The notes under the pieces are model-generated. The model was given only the letters and a program-made list of their open reading frames with translations, made no database searches and was not told where the DNA came from. Positions 17,743 to 26,966 of a stretch of DNA of 64,000 nucleotides are shown piece by piece. Numbering within the stretch: the first letter of the stretch is position 1; every line of letters begins with the position of its first letter. Source of the DNA: Barnesiella intestinihominis YIT 11860. Its GTDB lineage: Bacteria > Bacteroidota > Bacteroidia > Bacteroidales > Barnesiellaceae. The stretch is from assembly GCF_000296465.1 (NCBI RefSeq), contig NZ_JH815203.1, positions 496,001-560,000 of the forward strand, read 5' to 3'. The translations under genes were made by a program, and so were the position numbers.

Positions 17743-18540
17743 TTACTTCGATTCCAAATCTTTATAGGAAGACAATCGCATAAGCATTTCGTCAAAATCC
17801 ACTTGATGGGCATCAAACTCCGGCCCGTCTATACATACGAAACGAGTTTTTCCGTCCACCGTAATCCGACATGCTCCACACATGCCGGTTCCATCTACCA
17901 TAATCGTATTCAGAGATGCAACCGTGGGTATATCGTACTTTCGAGTCAATAGAGAAACAAACTTCATCATCACCGCCGGCCCTATGGTCACACACAGGTC
18001 TACCTTCTCCCGATTGATGACAGCCTCTACACCTTGTGTCACAAGACCCTTATTACCATACGAACCATCATCGGTCATAATTATTACTTCATCTGAATAT
18101 TCCCGCATTTGTTTTTCAAGAATAATCAGCTCTTTCGTTCGAGCGGCCAACACCGTAATCACCCGATTACCGGCTTCCTTCATCGCCGCAACAATCGGCA
18201 ATAAGGGAGCACAACCGACACCACCGCCACAACAAACTACCGTACCGAATTTTTCGATATGAGTCGCCCTGCCCAACGGACCTACTACATCTGTAATATA
18301 ATCCCCGGGATTAAGAGCACACAATTTCGAAGAAGACTTTCCTACCGCCTGTACGACCAAAGTGATTGTCCCGGCCTTGACATCGGCAGCAGCAATCGTA
18401 AGCGGAATACGCTCGCCCTTCTCGCCGACTCTCACGATAACAAAATGACCTGCTTTACGAGCCTTCGCAATCAGAGGGGCTTCTACGACAAACTTTACAA
18501 CTTTTTCCGAAAAATATTCTTTCGCTACAATCCTATTCAT
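17743..18540 (-). CDS. nfnA: NADH-dependent ferredoxin:NADP+ oxidoreductase, small subunit (NfnA)
   Basis: 265 aa, ferredoxin-NADP reductase/dihydroorotate dehydrogenase electron-transfer fold. The FAD-binding barrel is at the N-terminus, and CGGGVGCAPLLPI (~104-116) is the NAD site. At the C-terminus, D216, C221, C224 and C236 (DGTGMCGACR then FVC) supply the Asp plus three-Cys ligand set of the NfnA [2Fe-2S] cluster. It is upstream of nfnB with a 17-bp gap, and the two are surely co-transcribed. The sulfide dehydrogenase (SudAB) name applies to the same family; the physiological direction is not readable here. Confidence 0.88.
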   Translation of the reverse strand: MNRIVAKEYFSEKVVKFVVEAPLIAKARKAGHFVIVRVGEKGERIPLTIAAADVKAGTITLVVQAVGKSSSKLCALNPGDYITDVVGPLGRATHIEKFGTVVCCGGGVGCAPLLPIVAAMKEAGNRVITVLAARTKELIILEKQMREYSDEVIIMTDDGSYGNKGLVTQGVEAVINREKVDLCVTIGPAVMMKFVSLLTRKYDIPTVASLNTIMVDGTGMCGACRITVDGKTRFVCIDGPEFDAHQVDFDEMLMRLSSYKDLESK

Positions 18541-18864
18541 CGATTTCTATATTATCTCTCTTTCTTACAAAATTATAAATTTCCTTCCCGAAAAATACCC
18601 CGGACAAGGACTATTTACGTTCATCTGTCTTTTATTAATCATGCCAAACCGCATCCCATTTTCACATCTCATGCAAAGATGCTAAATTTTAATGAAACTC
18701 CGATACCTTACATAAAATTTATCCCTGCTTATACATCTATAACAATCCACCCCAATTACTTTAAAAAGGAATGAATTACATTTAAAAATCAAATACCAAT
18801 AACAATTTAATAAAAAAAGCTGAACTTCAATAAGTTCAGCCCCTACTACATCTACTGTACCATT
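18541..18864. other. Intergenic region with terminator and weak nfnA promoter
   Basis: 324 bp. A one-mismatch -7 box for the minus strand (CATCTTTG on minus, plus 18674-18681) may start nfnAB. The stretch 18690-18810 is AT-rich without ORF. The 3' part holds the PUL terminator listed separately. Confidence 0.35.
18819..18840 (-). terminator. Terminator of the second PUL operon
   Basis: A 9-bp stem (18819-18827 with 18832-18840), 4-nt loop. On the minus strand it is followed by seven T. It is 24 bp beyond the stop of the lipoprotein gene. Confidence 0.85.
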
Positions 18865-20082
18865 TCAAAACACGATTACACAGCTACCTGCCTCATTCGC
18901 TACGACACTTATAGTTCCTTGTGTTTCACTCCACTTACAGGAAACACCTTCACTACTTTCATAAATTGCAAAGTCTTTACCAACAAAACGTTCCGGCAAA
19001 GCAATCTGTCTATTAGCCGCTTTTTTAAAATCTATGTAAACAGCCTCTTTGTCTCTGATATATCCGCAATAACAAAGCAAATCTTCATCATCTGCCACAG
19101 GAGAGACAAACCACGTATAAGCCCCTTTCCAATAGTCCGTATCACCCTTCGAACGCGATTTGCTGCCTATGACTTTATGATAACTCTTTCCATAAGAATT
19201 ACCGATAAATACTACGTCCGAAGCATCAACCTCCCCTCTTGTTCCCAAACCTTCATTAAACATGTGTGCCGACTGATAAGCGGTCGAACTTTTCTCTATA
19301 AATCGGTGAAAATTAGGATAATTGGTCTTTGTAAACCTATCGACCTGTGCCTGTGGAATCCAACCTATATATTCACCTTCCGGCGTAAAAGTACATTCTT
19401 CGTCTTTAAACATCGATTGCATGCCATAATAACGATTTACAGTAACACTACTTTTATTCATATAGGTATGAGTCACCTCTACATTTATAGTATTTCGGCA
19501 GATATTATAACTGCTAAACTCCTTACACAAGGTATCGGAAAAAAGATATTTCCCATCTTCTTGATAGGCGCTAGCCGGATTGTAAATATAACTCCACACA
19601 TACACTCTCACATCGGTAGCATTCAACACAGCATCTCCGGTCAACTCTTTATCGTTACATTTAATAATGACTTTATCTGTAAAAGCCGTTCGGGTCGTAT
19701 TATCATCTGCATAAGAATGATTACCCCCACACCAACCACCAGCCATCAATTCAAACGGACCAATGTTATCACTAGTTGCCTCATTCAATAAGGTCATACT
19801 TGCAACATCTTGAGAGTGAGCGACTGGCTTACTCGAACTATTCGCAACAACTCCCACCTTCGAAAAAGTGTACAACTTATTGAACATACATTTCTCAAAT
19901 ACATATACGATATCGTTACTTTCATCAAGTTTCGACGATACATAAAGAGCATCTCCAATCCGTTCCACCACACAGCTCTTTTGCAAATCGATAGGCGGAT
20001 CATAACTCTCGGCCGAATCACAACTTGGACACATTAAAGCAATCCATAATGTTCCACATAAACTTTTCATCAACTTATTCAT
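18865..20082 (-). CDS. Putative surface lipoprotein of the PUL, 405 aa
   Basis: No family recognised. The N-terminal signal MNKLMKSLCGTLWIALMCPSC ends in cysteines usable as a lipobox (C18 or C21), followed by an acidic/Ser stretch as in exported Bacteroidota lipoproteins. The body is beta-rich with many Tyr, Trp and Cys residues, ending in strands VSVVANEAGSCVIVF. It is last in operon 2, starting 4 bp after the GDPD-SGNH-DUF4855 gene. By position it is a surface glycan-binding or accessory component, but no carbohydrate-binding domain is recognised. Confidence 0.7.
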   Translation of the reverse strand: MNKLMKSLCGTLWIALMCPSCDSAESYDPPIDLQKSCVVERIGDALYVSSKLDESNDIVYVFEKCMFNKLYTFSKVGVVANSSSKPVAHSQDVASMTLLNEATSDNIGPFELMAGGWCGGNHSYADDNTTRTAFTDKVIIKCNDKELTGDAVLNATDVRVYVWSYIYNPASAYQEDGKYLFSDTLCKEFSSYNICRNTINVEVTHTYMNKSSVTVNRYYGMQSMFKDEECTFTPEGEYIGWIPQAQVDRFTKTNYPNFHRFIEKSSTAYQSAHMFNEGLGTRGEVDASDVVFIGNSYGKSYHKVIGSKSRSKGDTDYWKGAYTWFVSPVADDEDLLCYCGYIRDKEAVYIDFKKAANRQIALPERFVGKDFAIYESSEGVSCKWSETQGTISVVANEAGSCVIVF

Positions 20083-20086
20083 AATT

Positions 20087-22831
20087 TTACTTTTTATGTC
20101 GTTCTACAATCAATTCACACAACTCGTCCATGATTTCCTTATCTCTTTCATCTTCGGATTTATACATTTCATAAATGGCTCTACTTCCACTATAATATGC
20201 AATCGGAAGATCAAAAAAGACTCCATTGTCCTTGAAAACATCGATATACGATTTCATTCGAGAACGAAAAGAAACCGGCTCATAATCAGATAACGCACGA
20301 GAATCGAACTCCATCTCGATAGCCATTCCGTTCTTTTCACTTTCTTTACAAGCCTCTTCCAATCTCGAATCTGGAATATTTTCTTCAAAAAAATGGTTGG
20401 GTTGAAGATAGGCCATATCGAAACCAAGCTCTCTCCATTTATCATAACCCACTGCTTTCCAATAAGGAATCCAATAAAACAATAGATTCTTCGAATGTAT
20501 ATATTCGCTCACCGACAAGGATAAATCACCGTTATAAGCAATATCCTCGTCCACCCAATAGAAACCGGCAAGATCCAAATTCTTATAATTGGCATTACGG
20601 AAAGACTCCAAAACCCTATCGACGTACCACCGTGTGGCGGCTACTTGGTCTTCCCGATACAAAAAGCACAATGTTTTACCATTCAGTTCACCCCAATCTC
20701 TCTGTCTAAACATGGCAGCTGGTAACCCGATAACAACCCGATGACGAAATTCGGGCTCGCCTATCTCTTTTTTCACAGTCTCAATACAAGCATCGAGAGC
20801 AGATAACGATTTTCCCTCCTCGAATAATCTTTGTAACAACCACTCCCATTCTTGCTTCCTTGCATCCTTACCGTAACCTTGCGCATAACGCCGGCCTTTC
20901 CCATCGCTAAACTCCAAAAAGAGAAATCCGTCAAAAAGCCATTCTTTTCGGCCATCTTGAAATTGATGCATTACATACGGACGAAACTGCTCCTCCGTCC
21001 AGTCCATTCGATTTATTCCGCCCTGATAAATCAACGCCAAATCTTTTATGGTATTTTTTCTAAATGCTCGTTCCAGACAATCGCCTATACACTCGGCATA
21101 ACGAAATTGTCCCAAATCGGTAAAATGGATTCCATCGACCGTCGCCTCATAATCATCACCTATCAAAGCCTGAGACGGGACGTAATATATATTTTTCTCC
21201 TTTTCTTTTTGCAGCTCCTTGTAGACCAATTGCAAAGCTTCATTCTTTTCACGTATCTCATCGGCCAACACCCGATTATAAACAGCACTCGGAAACTGAG
21301 GGTCTTCCACGAATATGATAGGCGTTGTCCGATGTTTTTTTCTCAAAATACGATAAAAGGGAATTGTCAGCTCTTTTATTTGAGAGACCGACGCATTCGG
21401 CACAAAATCCAATACGTATGCCGAAGCCTCCACCTCGCTCATCAATTCGGCGATCTCCTTATCTAAAAAAGCATTTGCACTAAACCCTAAATTTACGACT
21501 TCTCTGTCAAAACGGCGACCGATAATATTAGTAGCTGCCATTCCCGGACGTGATGCACTGGCTCCTTGAAGAATGCTCGTCCCATACATCACAATGGGAT
21601 TCTCTCGATTGGGACTGTTCAACTCCGACGCAACAATCTCCGCCCCCGGGTCGATACCTATTTCGAGCTTATCGACACCGTCATAAAGCGGCAAATAGAG
21701 CATAAATTCTCTTTCTTGGGGTAACATGTTCTCAACGATCGTCGCATGGTTTTCTTTCCCGGTAGGAATAGCACTATTCACAAACTGCCACTTTCCGTCT
21801 TGCAGACAATACAAGTCCAACCCTTTGACCGCCGTCGCTGTAATGTGATTGAACTGATTATTATATTTAACTGTCCATCTAGCTCCCACACTCGTAGAAT
21901 TAGTTCTAAAACGAACATACAATCCGGCCGTATTCTGGCTCAAATTCCACAAAGCTTTACGCACTGCCGGCTGCATATCGGAAGAAAGCCGAGAGTACAA
22001 TGGATTCTTACAATCTCTTATTTTTCCATATACAGGAAGAAAGCCTGCTACATCATGAAACGACCGCTGTGAACGGAGCAATTCTTGCAACCGTTCAGGC
22101 TCGTCAGTCGTAATATAATCGACATCCCTATCGATACACCACTGCATATCTTCCAAAGAATTGACCGTCCATACATTTACCTTCAATCCTAAATCATGAC
22201 ATTCCCTTATCCACCCGATGTGCTTTCTAAACACATTGATATGATAGTCCTGTCCCGCCGCATCGATAGACTTTAAATCTTTCGGTAGCCGAGAACCGTT
22301 CAAATAATACACCGGTGTACCTTTGGGGGCTTGCTCAATAAGTTCCAACAAACCCTCGGCCGAAAACGTAATATATTCTACCCGTTTTTCGAGACCTTTT
22401 TTTCTGACCATCTCTACAATTCGTTTCACGGCTTCGGCCTCTCTCTGTTTATCTTTATGAGGCTTCAATTCACAAATCAAACGCACACTCAACTTTTTAG
22501 CCCTATTCAAAAACGCATCAAGCGTAGGAACAGTCTCTCCATTCTTCAATTTTTGCTTCAACAACATTTTCGACGAAGACGACTCTATATCCATACCGTT
22601 TATAACAGCATCATGATTTACAATCAATACGTCATCTTTCGTCAGCCAAACATCGAATTCCGATCCGTACACACCTATCGAATCGGCCAGTTCAAGTGCC
22701 CGTAAAGAATTTTGAGCCGAAGAAGGTGTCTTCCAATATCCCTGATGGGCTATCACCTTAGGAAGCTCGGCCATACTGTTCGAGCAAAATACCCCGAACA
22801 ACAATATCCACAAAAAAGACTTTATCTTCAT
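20087..22831 (-). CDS. Three-domain GDPD - SGNH hydrolase - DUF4855 protein
   Basis: 914 aa with signal peptide (1-21). Residues ~24-255 are a glycerophosphodiester phosphodiesterase domain: H29 (AHQG), E58 and D60 (EFD), H73 (NHD), ending YITTDEPERL. Residues ~265-600 are an SGNH hydrolase with its GxDLY-type N-terminal sandwich (KGLDLYC), block I YGTSILQGAS and C-terminal DGIHFTDLG with the Asp-His pair. Residues ~615-914 match DUF4855: IYQGGINRMDWTEEQFRPYV, then GFYWVDEDIAYNG with acidic residues placed as in TIM-barrel glycosidases. Periplasmic or surface by signal. It could act on a phosphodiester, an ester and a glycosidic bond of one substrate. The fusion is unusual; the DUF4855 activity is unknown. 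Confidence 0.85.
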   Translation of the reverse strand: MKIKSFLWILLFGVFCSNSMAELPKVIAHQGYWKTPSSAQNSLRALELADSIGVYGSEFDVWLTKDDVLIVNHDAVINGMDIESSSSKMLLKQKLKNGETVPTLDAFLNRAKKLSVRLICELKPHKDKQREAEAVKRIVEMVRKKGLEKRVEYITFSAEGLLELIEQAPKGTPVYYLNGSRLPKDLKSIDAAGQDYHINVFRKHIGWIRECHDLGLKVNVWTVNSLEDMQWCIDRDVDYITTDEPERLQELLRSQRSFHDVAGFLPVYGKIRDCKNPLYSRLSSDMQPAVRKALWNLSQNTAGLYVRFRTNSTSVGARWTVKYNNQFNHITATAVKGLDLYCLQDGKWQFVNSAIPTGKENHATIVENMLPQEREFMLYLPLYDGVDKLEIGIDPGAEIVASELNSPNRENPIVMYGTSILQGASASRPGMAATNIIGRRFDREVVNLGFSANAFLDKEIAELMSEVEASAYVLDFVPNASVSQIKELTIPFYRILRKKHRTTPIIFVEDPQFPSAVYNRVLADEIREKNEALQLVYKELQKEKEKNIYYVPSQALIGDDYEATVDGIHFTDLGQFRYAECIGDCLERAFRKNTIKDLALIYQGGINRMDWTEEQFRPYVMHQFQDGRKEWLFDGFLFLEFSDGKGRRYAQGYGKDARKQEWEWLLQRLFEEGKSLSALDACIETVKKEIGEPEFRHRVVIGLPAAMFRQRDWGELNGKTLCFLYREDQVAATRWYVDRVLESFRNANYKNLDLAGFYWVDEDIAYNGDLSLSVSEYIHSKNLLFYWIPYWKAVGYDKWRELGFDMAYLQPNHFFEENIPDSRLEEACKESEKNGMAIEMEFDSRALSDYEPVSFRSRMKSYIDVFKDNGVFFDLPIAYYSGSRAIYEMYKSEDERDKEIMDELCELIVERHKK

Positions 22832-22848
22832 CTCCCATTATTAATTAT

Positions 22849-25149
22849 CTAATCTATCGTCATCGTCTGGACAGGGACAACAGGATTAAGTACACGATTA
22901 ACACCCCATCTTTGTTGTTTTTTCACTTTTATATCCCGAACCGACCTTATATCTTCACATGAAGCCCCGAAACTTACTTTGTACAGACCCTTCTCCAATA
23001 CCCACGACGAAGAGGGTTCATCGAAATGAGCCAAATCATAATCTGTAAAATTCATTGTAAGTATCTCACTTTCTCCCGGTTTCAGCAATTTTGTTTTCCC
23101 GAAAGCTTTCAACTCACGAAGAGGATTTTCCGAAGCTCTATTTTCTGCCCCCACATAAACCTGAACAGACTCATGACCTTCTGCCGCTCCTACATTCGTA
23201 ACCTTTATTTTAGCCACCCACCTGCCCTTCTCTTTTTTTACAGAGGGTTCGCTATACAAAAATTCGGTATAAGATAAACCATACCCGAAAGGATAAGAAA
23301 CCGCTTTATCCGCAGTTGTAAAATATCGGTAGCCTACCCATACCCCCTCTTCGTAAGAGGTATAATCAAAATTTTCCCCGCTTAGAGTTTCTCCCACAGT
23401 CGGATAGTTTTTAGAAGAAGGAATATCCGAATATCTTACAGGGAATGTCATCGGAAGTTTCCCCGACGGATTCACAGTTCCTGTCAATACATCTGCCACA
23501 GCATGCCCACACTCCTGTCCCGGAAACCAAACAGAAAGAATCGCGTCGGGTTTATTCTTCCACGAAGCTGTTTCCACCACACCTCCGATATTAAGTAATA
23601 CAACGACCTTTTTATTTCGAGCATGAAACTCCTCGCAGACCTTGTCGATCATATAAATTTCCGAATCGGAAAGATTAAAATCATCATGCACTTTTCTATC
23701 CGACTCCTCGGTCGAACCTCTTCCTATCACGACAACAGCCATATCATTCGATTTAGCTTGCTCCCCAACCAGTGTCTTATTGGGCATCAAATCCATTTCT
23801 GGATAAACATACCGACGATACGAAAGACGTTCCCAATCGGTTGCCTTCGGGTCGACCAACAACGCTTCTTGGTAAGCATTATACTTGGTATAAAGATCTT
23901 TCAAAGAACGATCCAAGACAAAACCTACCTGTTCGAGGCCTGTCGAAATATCGACAATATGAGATTTATTTACATTAGAAGAGCCCCCTCCACCGGCAAT
24001 CGAGTGATAAGCGGTTGCACCAAAAAGAGAAATATTTTTTATCCCTTTCAACGGCAATACGCAACTGTCGTTTTTCAAAAGTACCATACCCTGTCCGGCA
24101 ACCGAACGGGATAATGTAGCATGCTGTTCCAAATCAGGCAATGCGGCATGAATGTCCTTTCGAAAAGCATTGGTCTTTACCACATAGTCGAGGACATGCT
24201 TCACGGCATCATCGATAACCTCCATCGAAAGAGCTCCGCTCTTTATTCCGGCCTCTATTTCTTCAAGTTGAGCTTTTTCTCCGGGCATCAACAAATTAGT
24301 ACCACCCTCTAATTGCTCTGGACTATTCCTTTTCCCGTACCAATCCGATACGACCAAACCGTCATACCCCCACTCTTCCCGAAGAACAGTTCGTAATAAT
24401 TCGGCATTCGATTGAGTCAATATTCCACCGATCTTATTATAGGACGACATCACCGTCCACGGGTTCGAGTGCTGCAAACAGATTTCAAACCCTTTCAGGT
24501 AAATTTCACGCAAAGCCTTAACTGGGATACGAGAATCGTTATTCAGTTTATTCACCTGTTGATTGTTGGCGACAAAATGCTTTAAACTTGTACCGATACC
24601 CCGGCTCTGTACTCCATTCACCATAGCGGCTCCCATTAGCCCCGATAAAACGGGATCTTCTGAAAAATACTCGAAATTACGCCCACACAACGGATTTCTC
24701 ATAATATTGATTCCGGGTGTCAATATGACATCGACATCATAAACAGCAGCCTCTTCGCCCATTGCTCCGGCTTGTGTCTCCACAAGCTGAGTATCCCATG
24801 TAGAAGCCAGCAAAGTCGAAGACGGGAAACAAGTACAATAATGACGTTTTCCATCGACCTTAATAGGAAAAATACGTACTCCCACCGGACCGTCGGCCAT
24901 GACAGTCGAAGGTATGCCGTATTGCGGAAAGGCCTTTGTATACCCAGCCGCACCCGGCACATAAACTGTTAATGAATCTTTTGAAACCAACGACTCGCAT
25001 CCGACCAATAACATTGCTTTTTCACGAGGCGACATTTGTCTGACAATCTCATCTATATTATCCTCTGCCAAACGCAAACTTCCTCCCGCACTTCCTAAGG
25101 AGCAAAACAAAAAGCCTAAAACAATCCAAACTCTATCTACACACTTCAT
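22849..25149 (-). CDS. Glycoside hydrolase family 3 beta-glycosidase
   Basis: 766 aa from the ATG at 25149; the frame opens at a TTG two codons earlier, which I discount. A short hydrophobic signal precedes ~25. The GH3 N-terminal barrel has KHFVANNQQ, and the nucleophile is Asp ~269 in GYDGLVVSDW. The second domain has SLFGATAYHSIAGGGGSSNV and RGSTEESDR, whose glutamate is the likely acid/base. The C-terminal Fn3-like domain includes PFGYGLSYTEF. The full three-domain length supports an active beta-glucosidase-type exo-enzyme, probably periplasmic. It lies 16 bp after the phosphodiester glycosidase gene and 17 bp before the GDPD fusion. The exact sugar is not readable. Confidence 0.93.
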   Translation of the reverse strand: MKCVDRVWIVLGFLFCSLGSAGGSLRLAEDNIDEIVRQMSPREKAMLLVGCESLVSKDSLTVYVPGAAGYTKAFPQYGIPSTVMADGPVGVRIFPIKVDGKRHYCTCFPSSTLLASTWDTQLVETQAGAMGEEAAVYDVDVILTPGINIMRNPLCGRNFEYFSEDPVLSGLMGAAMVNGVQSRGIGTSLKHFVANNQQVNKLNNDSRIPVKALREIYLKGFEICLQHSNPWTVMSSYNKIGGILTQSNAELLRTVLREEWGYDGLVVSDWYGKRNSPEQLEGGTNLLMPGEKAQLEEIEAGIKSGALSMEVIDDAVKHVLDYVVKTNAFRKDIHAALPDLEQHATLSRSVAGQGMVLLKNDSCVLPLKGIKNISLFGATAYHSIAGGGGSSNVNKSHIVDISTGLEQVGFVLDRSLKDLYTKYNAYQEALLVDPKATDWERLSYRRYVYPEMDLMPNKTLVGEQAKSNDMAVVVIGRGSTEESDRKVHDDFNLSDSEIYMIDKVCEEFHARNKKVVVLLNIGGVVETASWKNKPDAILSVWFPGQECGHAVADVLTGTVNPSGKLPMTFPVRYSDIPSSKNYPTVGETLSGENFDYTSYEEGVWVGYRYFTTADKAVSYPFGYGLSYTEFLYSEPSVKKEKGRWVAKIKVTNVGAAEGHESVQVYVGAENRASENPLRELKAFGKTKLLKPGESEILTMNFTDYDLAHFDEPSSSWVLEKGLYKVSFGASCEDIRSVRDIKVKKQQRWGVNRVLNPVVPVQTMTID

Positions 25150-25165
25150 ACACAAAAACTATTCG

Positions 25166-26881
25166 TTATTTTACTATCAATTTCAGAGACTTCACATTTT
25201 TATTTTGGACAATATTCAAGATATACATACCTCTATCCCATTTGGAAGTATCAAAGCTCACACTTTTTTCTCCTGCATTTACCGCAATACGACTTACCAA
25301 TACGCCGTCACTCCGACACACAGACAACAAAGCGTCGGAAACCTCCTGCAAATCTACCGAAACCGCCGTACCCTGCTCTACCGGATTGGGATAAATCATC
25401 AATACTTGCGAGTTATCGACCGAAGAAATTCCACTTTCCCCAATCACCGTCACAGACAATGTGGTAGTTAAATTTCCATAACCAGCAGTCAACATGTGAG
25501 TACCGCTACCCGAAGCATTCAATGTCGTTCCATCATTCGTTATTGTACCCAAACTCGAACCACACGACAAAGTAACACCCTCTACATTTCTATCGACCAA
25601 TACTCCATACTGATTATAACCATAAATAACCGGAGTATATGCATCTCCCTGATTCAAAGTCTTGGCGTAATCCATAAAGCGGATAGTCGTTATCGTCACA
25701 TCATTCTGAGGAGCATCGGTAGACAAATATAATCCATCGGTCACCGAACGTTCCGAACCGTCACTAGGTTGGTTAATGACTCCCTCGCCTTTTACATAGA
25801 ATGTCGACGAACCACCCCCATCGAAATTCATAGCCTCGGAACAGCCCGCATAAATCATAATATCGGCCAAAACTTTTGAAATAGGTCCCACCGATATAGA
25901 GCTTCGGCCATCGGCTACGAGCATCACCAGCTTATTCTTTTCAGTATTATACCCTACGGCAGTACGAGGTTGAGCCGAAGTCAAATGATCGAGTGCATTT
26001 TCCGTATCGAGAACCTTACCTCCCGAAACAAGCATAGGGCAACCACCTAATGCCTGTTGTATTTTACCTCCGGTAAATCCATTAAAACGAATCGCACAAC
26101 GAACTTCGACCTCATCGCCCTCACTTAAATTACTTACAAAAGATTCTTTCGTACCACTACCCGAAAGAATATAACCATTATCGGGAATAGGCATAGAACC
26201 CGCATGGTTCGGGTTCCCCTGAACTCTCATTCTCACAGTTGCACCCGGTGTCAAAAAATTTCCTTCACCATCGGGAATCAAAACGACCTCCGAACCATTA
26301 CCATCGGTTCCTGTATTCGCTCCTTTTCTCGAAGAATACAAAACCAAACCATTCGTCTCTCGTTCCAAATTCATAGCACTAAGCTCCGCCGTACTATAAT
26401 CGGGAGCTGTAAGTTTTACATAAAAATCGCCTCCTCCCGAGTAAGGAATTTTGTTGGCATCTATCCCGAACAAAGACCAACCACTGGCTTGGTCACTACA
26501 ATACACTTCACCGTCGACTACGGTGATTCCGCACGGCATAGAACTCGAAAAAAAGTCGGCGTTGATACCGGCAAAATAAGAACGGTTGCTCGTACTGTGC
26601 GATTCCGCTGCATTCGATACCGTACCAAGCCCCGTGAGCGTGTCCTTATGTTTGATAGCCCGCACATCGACATTTTCATTTTTCAAATCGGTCGTTGTAT
26701 AAAATACACGCAGATTGACAGGACCAGCCAATTTTATAGAAGTCTGAGTCGTACCCGGACCGATATAGGCATGATACAATGTATCTACTCGATACTCTTT
26801 TCCATGTAATATCCACGTGCCGGATGCAAAACCAGCCATGACATATAATAGTGCAAGGACACAGGAAATCAGCCTTTTCAT
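25166..26881 (-). CDS. Phosphodiester glycosidase (NAGPA-like) with T9SS C-terminal sorting domain
   Basis: 571 aa, signal peptide 1-19. The core (~60-385) is the phosphodiester glycosidase fold (PF09992) of mammalian NAGPA, which removes alpha-GlcNAc from GlcNAc-1-P-mannose. Family marks are FAGINADFF, a GGCPMLV-type turn, AQPRTAVGYN, LVMLVADGR and MNFDGGGSSTFY, the last being the most conserved. Then come an Ig-like region (~395-480) and a T9SS type A domain starting IYPNPVEQG and ending MYILNIVQNKNVKSLKLIVK. It should therefore be exported across the outer membrane and anchored or released. It is second in operon 2, between the T9SS unknown and GH3. The substrate, a sugar phosphodiester, is inferred. 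Confidence 0.87.
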   Translation of the reverse strand: MKRLISCVLALLYVMAGFASGTWILHGKEYRVDTLYHAYIGPGTTQTSIKLAGPVNLRVFYTTTDLKNENVDVRAIKHKDTLTGLGTVSNAAESHSTSNRSYFAGINADFFSSSMPCGITVVDGEVYCSDQASGWSLFGIDANKIPYSGGGDFYVKLTAPDYSTAELSAMNLERETNGLVLYSSRKGANTGTDGNGSEVVLIPDGEGNFLTPGATVRMRVQGNPNHAGSMPIPDNGYILSGSGTKESFVSNLSEGDEVEVRCAIRFNGFTGGKIQQALGGCPMLVSGGKVLDTENALDHLTSAQPRTAVGYNTEKNKLVMLVADGRSSISVGPISKVLADIMIYAGCSEAMNFDGGGSSTFYVKGEGVINQPSDGSERSVTDGLYLSTDAPQNDVTITTIRFMDYAKTLNQGDAYTPVIYGYNQYGVLVDRNVEGVTLSCGSSLGTITNDGTTLNASGSGTHMLTAGYGNLTTTLSVTVIGESGISSVDNSQVLMIYPNPVEQGTAVSVDLQEVSDALLSVCRSDGVLVSRIAVNAGEKSVSFDTSKWDRGMYILNIVQNKNVKSLKLIVK

Positions 26882-26914
26882 CGTTTTTTATTTATTGGTT
26901 TATGAAACGGAATT

Positions 26915-26948
26915 AAAAAGGAGACGCTTCATGAAGTGTCTCCTTTTT
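26915..26948 (-). terminator. Intra-operon hairpin (partial terminator)
   Basis: An 11-bp stem AAAAAGGAGAC/GTCTCCTTTTT, extended across a G-T pair by 4 more bp, 18 bp past the stop of the 420-aa T9SS gene. The next gene starts 34 bp further on. It may attenuate rather than end transcription. Confidence 0.7.
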
Positions 26949-26966
26949 GACTTATCGATTGTTAAA

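Noticed and set aside
18919-19791. 290-aa plus-strand open frame
   Set aside because: Lies wholly antisense to the PUL lipoprotein gene, which has a signal sequence and operon spacing; no recognisable domain in the antisense frame.
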